A DNA stretch of 64,000 bases from positions 224,677,415-224,741,414 of the forward strand of contig NC_081410.1 in NCBI RefSeq assembly GCF_030272615.1, read 5' to 3'. Positions 57,498 to 64,000 of the stretch are shown piece after piece. Both the position numbers and the translations under genes were made by a program. Position 1 is the first letter of the stretch, and each line of letters opens with the position of its first letter. Source of the stretch: Cryptomeria japonica (taxonomy: Eukaryota; Streptophyta; Pinopsida; Cupressales; Cupressaceae). Below the pieces are notes generated by a model. The model saw only the letters and a program-made list of their open reading frames with translations. It was not told where the DNA came from and made no database searches.

Positions 57498-57844
57498 GTG
57501 CATTGAGATGCATCAATCCGGTGGACTTCACAGTCTTATCTTCTTATCCAGGTTGGTGAGTTGGTGTTGCTACTTAGCTGGAGTAGTCAGTGTGTTGTTC
57601 AGAGCTGTCAGTTTATCCTAAGGGGGAGAGATTATCCTTCTTAGTGAAAGAGAAACTTGATCAATTTATATCTTCCACATTGATGTCAAAAGGGGAGAGA
57701 AGCATGTGAAAAACTACCTTATCTTTGGAGCTTTGTGTGCATGATCTTAGGGGGAGTTTGTTGGAGTTTGTTGGTGTTGATTTATTCCTTTGCATTGATT
57801 ATTTTTCACATTCATATGTTGCCATCAATGCTAAAGGGGGATAT
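57498..57844 (+). other. Element K 3' untranslated region with several polypurine tracts
   Basis: Holds four purine tracts: AAGGGGGAGAGA near 57619, AAAAGGGGAGAGA near 57688, AGGGGGAG near 57750, and the one at the LTR, AAAGGGGGATAT (57833-57844), preceded by TTGCCATCAATGC. Confidence 0.75.
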
Positions 57845-59205
57845 TGTTGGATATTGTTGCTGCTAGGATATGTTGTTGTCATTGATGTCAACATATTCTT
57901 GTGTTTTGGTGGTTCGATGATTGTTGATAATTGATTTGGTTTAGTTTATTGATGAGGATTTGTGGTTCAGTATGAAGTATCTCTAGTGCCTCTATTTCAT
58001 TCTTTATTGATTCCATGATGCTATGTGATGATTTGATCGAGTTGAGGATTCTGGTATGGAGATTGGTTTTCAATGTTCAGTGTTGCAGAGTTCTTGTGTT
58101 TAATCTGTTGTGCTTCGGTGTGATCATATATTGTGTTGCGGATTTGGGAGAATTTTTTGGATGTTTGTGTGTATCTTTATTTCAGATGGTTCTTGATTTG
58201 ATGCCCCATAAGATATCTTTCTTGTCTGACTTGTTGTTAAGTATTCTTGAGTGTTAGCATGTTCACCGATAAAGATTTGAATAAGTGGTGTTGGTGAAAC
58301 TATTGTGGATGGTTCTAATGTGCTTGTTGGTGTTTCCTAATCATGTCCTATTTGTTTTGGTGGTCCACATTGATCCTTGTGCGAGTTATTGAAGATCTTT
58401 TGGGTTCAGTGATATTCTTCATGTTATGCAGTATTTTTGGTGGTGTAACGTGTTGCAATTGATCTTGGTGAGATTTTCGGCAGTGGTACGCTTTCAAAGA
58501 GTTGATTTAGGTCCATGATATGTTTTTCATGACATTGTATTGATCTAATGGATGATTTATGTATCGTCTAATGTAATTTTGTAATTAGGTGTTGAGGATG
58601 TGGCCGACCTTGTAGTCAAGGTTGATGATTTGTATAAATGGGTGAAATATTCATGTAATTGAGGTATGGATGTTGAGTCTGCATTATCAAAGAGTGGTGT
58701 ATGTGTGACTAATTGAATTCATCTTTCAGTGTGGTGTGTTGAGAAGATATTGGTGAAGGGCAGACATATGAGCTTAACCAGAATTGTCGTCAGGCATTAG
58801 CAGATGTTATCTTTGCAGTTCATCTTTGCCGGATTGTAGTTCAAATTTATTTGTAAGGTAGTGAACCTTCCCTGAGGGTTGTAGCCTTCTGGGTCATTGT
58901 AATTTGAGCAGTGAGATCTAGGCAGTGTGCCTGAATGCATGTCCATTCTCCATTGTAATATGTACACATACTACTACAAAATATCATCTTATTGTGGGTA
59001 GATTCCCATCATACTTTTTTCCTTAGTCAGGTTTTCCACGTCAAAATATTGGTATTATGTGTGTTGCTATTATTGTTGTTATCTTTCTTTTTGTTGCAGC
59101 TGATCAGATCTAAGATTATACCTAATTTGTTTAATCCGATGGAAACTGATTCACCCCCCCCCCCCCCCCCCCCCTCTCAATTTTGCTTCTTTGTTGTTTC
59201 CAACA
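57845..59205 (+). repeat. Element K 3' LTR
   Basis: Starts TGTTGGATATTGTTGCTGC, ends TTTCCAACA, and matches 47969-49322. Contains TGTTGTCATTGATGTCAACA (57872-57891) and a run of 21 C at 59154-59174 where the other LTRs have 5-9. Followed by ACTCC (duplication with one change). Confidence 0.93.
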
Positions 59206-60327
59206 ACTCCATCAAAACAATTTTATCAGAGGGTTACCTAGGGAGCATGAAAGGCTCACCAGTGAAGCAACCAACCCTGAGGTATGTGAAGGTTGGAATT
59301 GAAGGAACATGCATCCATATTGATTCACCACCTCCCAAGCATGATCATATAGCCTTTAATTTTACAAGTTCTTGTTCAACATAATCAAGTAATAACCAAC
59401 GAATGCATCATTTACTCTCTGAAAATTACTATGACTATTCTAAAGAACCAACTAGGAATAATATTTATGTACATCAATTTGCCTCCTATCACCAATTGTA
59501 GACAATCTAAGGAAATGTCTCAGAACCTACACCAAGTATGAAGTCATATAAAACTTGAGTGTGGTAGGTACCTTGGTGAGTTGCTCTCAGATAACATCAC
59601 TGATATGTTTTCCCCAAAATGTTTTCTTTTTATTTCTCTTGATCACATGAATGTATTGATACATCCATTTATAAAAGGTATTGGAAGTGGGAAGTCCATT
59701 AACTCTACTCAAGAGAGTTACCAAATCATTGACTTCTTCAATGAAGTCACATTTGGGAAGAGTTTCCAGTCATCTTGCAATAGTAGGTCTCGGGGTCTTC
59801 AAGCAATTATCATTCATGTTCTTTCTACACTTGTCAGAATTTCTATCAAAATAAGTTATGGCTGATTGTATTGTAAAATCATAATATTCCTCAATGCTAG
59901 GATACTAAAAGACTGAATCAAAGAATTTGTCATCAAGTTTGATCAATATATTCCTAGTTTCATCCTTTACACTTTTATTGACTAGATCAAAATGATTCAC
60001 AATGGCCACAACAAAATTAGGATCTTGAGAAGACATTGGAAAAGAAACAACCTGATGAATTCCACTATTGATGGCAACTTCAATGTTACAATATAAAAGT
60101 GGTTTCTCAATTCTCTTAAGAAACTCAACTAGGTCAAAATGACCTATCTCTATATCTCTTATGTGATCAATGTTTGAACTGACCGAAGAGGACAAAAATA
60201 TTGGATGAGGATTCATCTTGTTGAATTTTATCCCTCTCTTGTTTAGAGAATCTTTTTTCATTGATATAATAATCACACTGAGAAAAAGACATTCATCAGT
60301 ATTACAATGATACATTGAATCAATCAC
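59206..60327 (-). pseudogene. Element I ORF-x, N-terminal part: unknown protein (stops)
   Basis: The minus-strand frame 60327-59905 is open (140 residues; SSNIDHIRDIEIGHFDLVEF, then VVSFPMSSQDPNFVVAIVNH). After a stop it continues through YPSIEEYYDFTIQSAITYFD, IARWLETLPKCDFIEEVND and FYKWMYQYIHVIKRNKKK to about 59580, then decays before the element K junction. Mostly helical composition. No transmembrane segment or signal peptide is evident, which argues against an envelope-like protein. It continues at 47968 downward. The start codon is uncertain; MNPHPIF within the frame is an alternative. Confidence 0.6.
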
Positions 60328-60512
60328 TTTTGTTCATATGACTTGAACAAATTCTGAAAATAGTGCAATTTGGCCATTAGGGTTTCCAAAAACCTCTTAA
60401 AATCTTGAAATCATTGAGATAGATCAAATTAAAATCTTAATTTTTGTGTGTGATAAGTGAAATTTCAAGTTTATAACCTTAAAAATTCACTTGAGAAAAA
60501 GTGTGGGTAAAG

Positions 60513-61324
60513 GTGTAGTTCGGGTCCATAAACCTGAATTACACTTTGGAGAAATAAAAATTAGGTGTAATTCGGGTTTATGGATCCGAATTACACTTAA
60601 TACAAGGTACAAATTCTATCTAAGTGTTGGACGGAGTCACTGACCCACCTAACACCTAAAGAACCAAGGAAAAGAATAAGGTTGTCGATGGGGTTATAAA
60701 CCCGTTGAACACCAAGTTTTATCTCTTTGCATTGAGGATAGTGGTGGTGGATAGGGTCATCGACCCGCCACACACTACAATATGGTGTGGGGTGGTCCTA
60801 CAACCTCACCCAACACCGTAGCAATAGATAAAACAAACAGTCATGGAAAAAGATGGTGGTCAATGTTGCTGACCCGCCACACACCACAATGTGATGTAAT
60901 ACATAACATTGAATAGTAACTAAAACATAGGGAAGTAATGAAAAACTAGTGCATGGTGATGGTCGCATACTTGCCAATCACCATTAGGTAATGTGCGGTG
61001 AGCCTATGACCATCACCCCACATTATGGTGTAAACACAGTGATACTAAAACAAAGGGAAGCAATGAATACGAAATTCAAAATATTCAAAAGGGTTTTTTT
61101 TTAAACCCTGGAATCATGGGGGAGAAAACATACCTGGTATAAAAATTTGATGAAGTCTCCCTCTCCTAGCTTAAGAAAGATCAAGATGAACCAAATACAA
61201 AATGAAATGATAAAGGGAGGCATAAAAAATGAATTAAAAGACTCCTATTCGAATTAAACTCAATCGAGCAATTAAGAACTGACGTATATTAAATACATGC
61301 AAATCAGGTTTGTAAACCCGATTT
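60513..61324. repeat. Array of about ten imperfect hairpins between pol and ORF-x of element I
   Basis: Dyads of 24-38 bp occur at 60513-60544, 60565-60596, 60624-60655, 60680-60713, 60739-60776, 60784-60817, 60854-60886, 60953-60984, 60990-61024 and, further off, 61301-61324. Clear arms: GTGTAATTCGG/CCGAATTACAC, AATGTGCGGTGA/TCACCCCACATT (11 of 12), GTGTAGTTCGGGT/ACCTGAATTACAC (11 of 13) and AAATCAGGTTT/AAACCCGATTT (10 of 11). The dyad centres are similar (GGGT, six bases or so, ACCC) while outer stems differ from copy to copy. Spacers are A-rich and unrelated. Confidence 0.75.
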
Positions 61325-61671
61325 ACACCTTGTAAACTTTGCACCTAAATTGCGCCTAAGTGAAAGAGGAAAAAAAAGGGAGAAAAACGCGTAATGACAA
61401 CAATAATGTCTTGTAAAGTGTGCAATGAGTATCAAAACCACAAATGAGCACACAATTTGTGGGGTACCCTCAGATTTTTGAAAAATGAAAATCGAGGATA
61501 ACATTGGCTCTAATTAGGGAACAATATTTGATCATTCATTAAGAACGAGTGAAGGTTGTAGAATCCCAACACTCTACGTGTCTTCATCCATCTATTGAAT
61601 TAGAGTCAGGCAACAAGGAAAAACCAAAAAAATAAAACAAAAAGGGAATATCTAAATGACTTGCCAAAACT
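61325..61671. other. Non-coding sequence after pol of element I
   Basis: No gene recognised. On the minus strand a TGTTATCCTCGATTTTC motif at 61503-61487 could be an LTR-like start, but no polypurine tract precedes it. Left unassigned. Confidence 0.4.
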
Positions 61672-63045
61672 TTATTGAGTGAATAATTTGAGATGTTGAC
61701 CACTGTGTGGCAATGAAAACAAAGTTCCATCATTGTATGCAAGAAGGTAACCGCCTTCATCACAATGTTGATGAATAGTGAAAGGTCTTGTCCACGAGGA
61801 ATCAAACTTGTCGTGCATTCCTTTAGCTTCACTCCTTGCATCCCAAAGCAAGACAAGATCACCAATTTTGAGGTCTCTACTTTTCTTTCTTATCAAAAAG
61901 TATTTTGACTTGATTTTGATGTTCTAAAATATTATCCACGACCTAAAATTTATTTTCTTCAAGTTGTGAGAGAAACATGATGCGCTTATCTAATGAACTC
62001 TCATATGTTTGATCCTCAATAGACTTTACCGACTTCAAAGCTGGTAGCTCTAAAGTAACTGGAATCTTTGCATCCATACCATAAATAAGCTGAAAAGGTG
62101 ATAACCCAATCGCTCTCTTTGGTGTAATTTTATCCATCCACAAAGCATCAATCAACACTTTATGCCACATATGTTTTTCATCAAACAACTTCTTAATTAT
62201 TGTAATCAGATTCTTGTTGCTTGATTCCACTTGACCGTTTCCCTGTGGTTAATAGTCTAAAGAATGGGCAAGAGTAATATGATACTCAAAGAAAAATTGA
62301 GTAATTTAATATGAAGAGAAATAGGTAGCATTATCTGCTACTATCTTGTTTGGAACACCAAACCTACTGACAATATTTTCTTTTATAAAATCACACACCG
62401 CCTCATATGTAGTGTGCTTGACAAGATCTGCTTCAACTCACTTAGCATAATAATTTGTGGCGATCAAAACATAGTGATGAATTGCACTAGATGGAGGATT
62501 AATTGGGCCAATAAAGTCAATACCCACTGCTAAAATGGTTCCTCAATTACAACTGGCTTGAGAGGAAATGTTGCAAGCTTGGATTTACTAACAAATTTCT
62601 GACATAAATCACACTTCCTAACCCAATTATAAGCATCTTGAAAAAGGGTAAGCCAATAATACCTAGCTCTCAAAATATTATGAGTCGTCACTAGAGCTGA
62701 AAAATGTCCACTGCAAACTAAGTTATGAAAAGATTCCAACAACTTAACTTGTTGAGCTTTGTCCACACACTTTAAGAAAGTAACATCAAGACTTCTTTCA
62801 CATAAACTATTCTCCCAAAGAACATAGCTCACAACTTTTAACTTTAAATTCTTTTTCTCCTTATATGTGAGATGCATTGAACATTCACTATAAATGAGGA
62901 AATGAGCAATATGAGAATACCATTCATCTATGGTACTCACAAACAACACTGTAGGAATATTTCCTTGTGAATATTTTTCTAGGGGAACAATCCCTTTTGG
63001 TTGGTTGTCTGCCATTAACTGACACAAACCTTTAACTCGTTCCAA
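61672..63045 (-). pseudogene. int: Element I gypsy integrase (frameshifted)
   Basis: 63045-62530 contains the HHCC zinc region (VCSGHFSALVTTHNILRARY, VRKCDLCQKFV). The core follows in shifted frames to 62230, with the first Asp near 62520 and VADNATYF (second Asp) near 62355. QVESSNKNLITIIKK (Glu) is at about 62230. 62230-61943 and 61896-61672 give the C-terminal part: LIYGMDAKIPVTLELPAL, then KKSRDLKIGDLVLLWDARSE and FDSSWTRPFTI, ending GQHLKLFTQ. No chromodomain. All three catalytic acids seem present, but stops and shifts near 62530, 62260 and 61920 disable it. Confidence 0.85.
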
Positions 63046-63054
63046 CTTGGTAGG

Positions 63055-63992
63055 TCAAATCTCCAAGTCATATTCCTGAATATTTTCTATCCAGTTACCC
63101 CTTTTAGTCCCAAAATCTTGTTGTGACAAAATTGACAGAATTGCAGTATCTGGAACTAAACATATAACATGTGAATTCAAGATATAAAACTGGAAATGCT
63201 TAACTTCTTTGACCACCACATAAGCATGTTTATCCATTTGAGAGTATTTAAGTTCATGAGATTTGAGAGGAAAAATTATGAATGCTATGGGAGACTCAAT
63301 ACCTTCTGAATTTATTTGAACTAGAATCACAGAAAGTATATGATCTGAAGCATAACTATACATTATGAAATTTTTGGTATTTTTAGGACATACTAACACT
63401 CGAGCATGAGCTATGCTTATTTTATTTCATCAAAGTTCACTTTCCCTTCCGAGGTCCAACAAAAAGAGATCTTCCCTTTCATCATATTCACAATATGATG
63501 TGTTTTCTCTGCAAAGTCTGGTAAAAACCTTCTCAAGAAGTTAACTTTGTTAAAGAAATAGTGAAAAATTGTTTTCCTTGATGGTAAAGACAAACTTTGA
63601 ATAGATTTGACTATTTCCAAATCAATTTTGGTCCCTTCTTTTGACACAATATGCCAAAGAAGCTTACCTTTTGTAACCCCAAAAATTGATTTTTGGGGAT
63701 TTAAGGAGATTTCATGTTCATGACATCTTCTGAAAACATATTCTAAATGAAAAATATGATCACCATAGTCTTTTGATAAAATAGTTAAATCATCAAGATA
63801 CACAGCAAGATACCTTCCAATTATACCTTGGAAAGCCATATCCATAGCCCTCTGAAAGGTTGCGCCAACATTGATCAAGCCAAAAGGCATCCTTCGATAA
63901 GAGAAAGTGCCCCAAGGAGTTGTGAAGGTGGTTTTATATTGATCTTCCTCACTGACTTCAATCTGATTATAGCCCGAGAAACCATCTAGCAT
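63055..63992 (-). pseudogene. pol: Element I gypsy reverse transcriptase and RNase H (runs off window)
   Basis: The minus-strand frame starts outside the window. It reads MLDGFSGYNQIEVSEEDQYK, YRRMPFGLINVGATFQRAMD and the catalytic YLDD (near 63803-63792), then the thumb (ISLNPQKSIFGVTKGKLLWH) and VNFLRRFLPDFAEKTHH. A stop near 63417 is followed by RNase H in 63399-63055: IMYSYASDHILSVILVQ (first Asp), ELKYSQMDKHAYVVVKEVKH (a Glu position) and PDTAILSILSQQDFG. Typical Ty3-gypsy order, non-Tat in appearance (one RNase H). The gag half lies beyond 64000. Confidence 0.9.
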
Positions 63993-64000
63993 ATAAAACA

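Larger units (their letters stand above)
47969..59205 (+). mobile_element. Element K: Ty1-copia retrotransposon containing a nested copia fragment
   Basis: LTRs at 47969-49322 and 57845-59205 flank gag, protease, integrase, reverse transcriptase and RNase H in copia order. The flanks are ACTCA (47964-47968) and ACTCC (59206-59210), a 5-bp duplication with one mismatch. The primer site is TGGTATCAAAGC (49325-49336) and the polypurine tract AAAGGGGGATAT is at 57833-57844. Reverse transcriptase and RNase H are separated by element L (52735-56684). The insertion split ORF-x of element I. Multiple stops make it inactive. Confidence 0.93.

Noticed and set aside
59206-60327. Envelope-like protein for ORF-x
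   Set aside because: Position fits an env-like ORF, but no signal peptide, transmembrane helix or fusion-like segment is visible.

Overview
This window looks like nuclear DNA of a seed plant with a large, retrotransposon-packed genome. It is AT-rich, carries long introns, and holds deeply nested LTR retrotransposons of Ty1-copia and Ty3-gypsy type. A gymnosperm (conifer) fits best, but that is inference from style, not from a diagnostic gene. Only one convincing host gene is present. No tRNA, rRNA, CRISPR or bacterial-type operon was seen.

Layout. (A) 1 to about 17.8 kb: a decayed Ty3-gypsy element on the + strand, probably Tat-like. It has a G-patch, reverse transcriptase, RNase H, a second (archaeal-type) RNase H and integrase, then an antisense plant-mobile-domain (PMD) ORF, an array of small hairpins, a polypurine tract and the start of a 3' LTR. 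(B) 8245-14516: a complete non-autonomous LTR element inserted into the PMD ORF, with target duplication ATATA. (C) about 19.1-20.1 kb and 28.0-28.5 kb: the two halves of an old minus-strand gag gene. (D) 20086-27971: a complete minus-strand copia element splitting C, with duplication TGAGG; D itself carries a 496-bp insertion with duplication ACAAC. (E) 28787 onward: an LTR-like fragment. (F) 30016-36761: a second non-autonomous gag-plus-ORF2 element. (G) 37993-42373: the host gene, four exons, 263 codons, probably encoding a plastid-targeted protein of unknown function. (H) about 42.65-43.33 kb: a LINE reverse transcriptase relic. (I) 63992 leftward: a minus-strand gypsy element with pol, then a hairpin array, then a long unknown ORF ('ORF-x'). 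ORF-x is broken by (K) a plus-strand copia element at 47969-59205, which itself contains (L) a copia fragment at 52735-56684. The end of ORF-x is followed by (J) a solo LTR at 44167-45432 with duplication GAGGG.

The most unusual signal is two arrays of short stem-loops, at 15915-16772 in element A and 60513-61324 in element I. Stem sequences change from copy to copy yet stay complementary within each copy, and in element A the loops are conserved. The second notable theme is large non-pol proteins carried by these elements. ORF2 of B and F share an N-terminal motif although their LTRs differ, and element I has ORF-x downstream of integrase. None was recognised as a known family.

Nearly all element ORFs are broken by stops and frameshifts, so the window is mostly a fossil record. 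Intact target duplications at B, D, J and the 496-bp insertion allow the order of events to be read. Elements B and F lack protease, integrase and reverse transcriptase and would need enzymes from autonomous partners. The copia elements D, K and L share LTR end motifs with F and are plausible partners.
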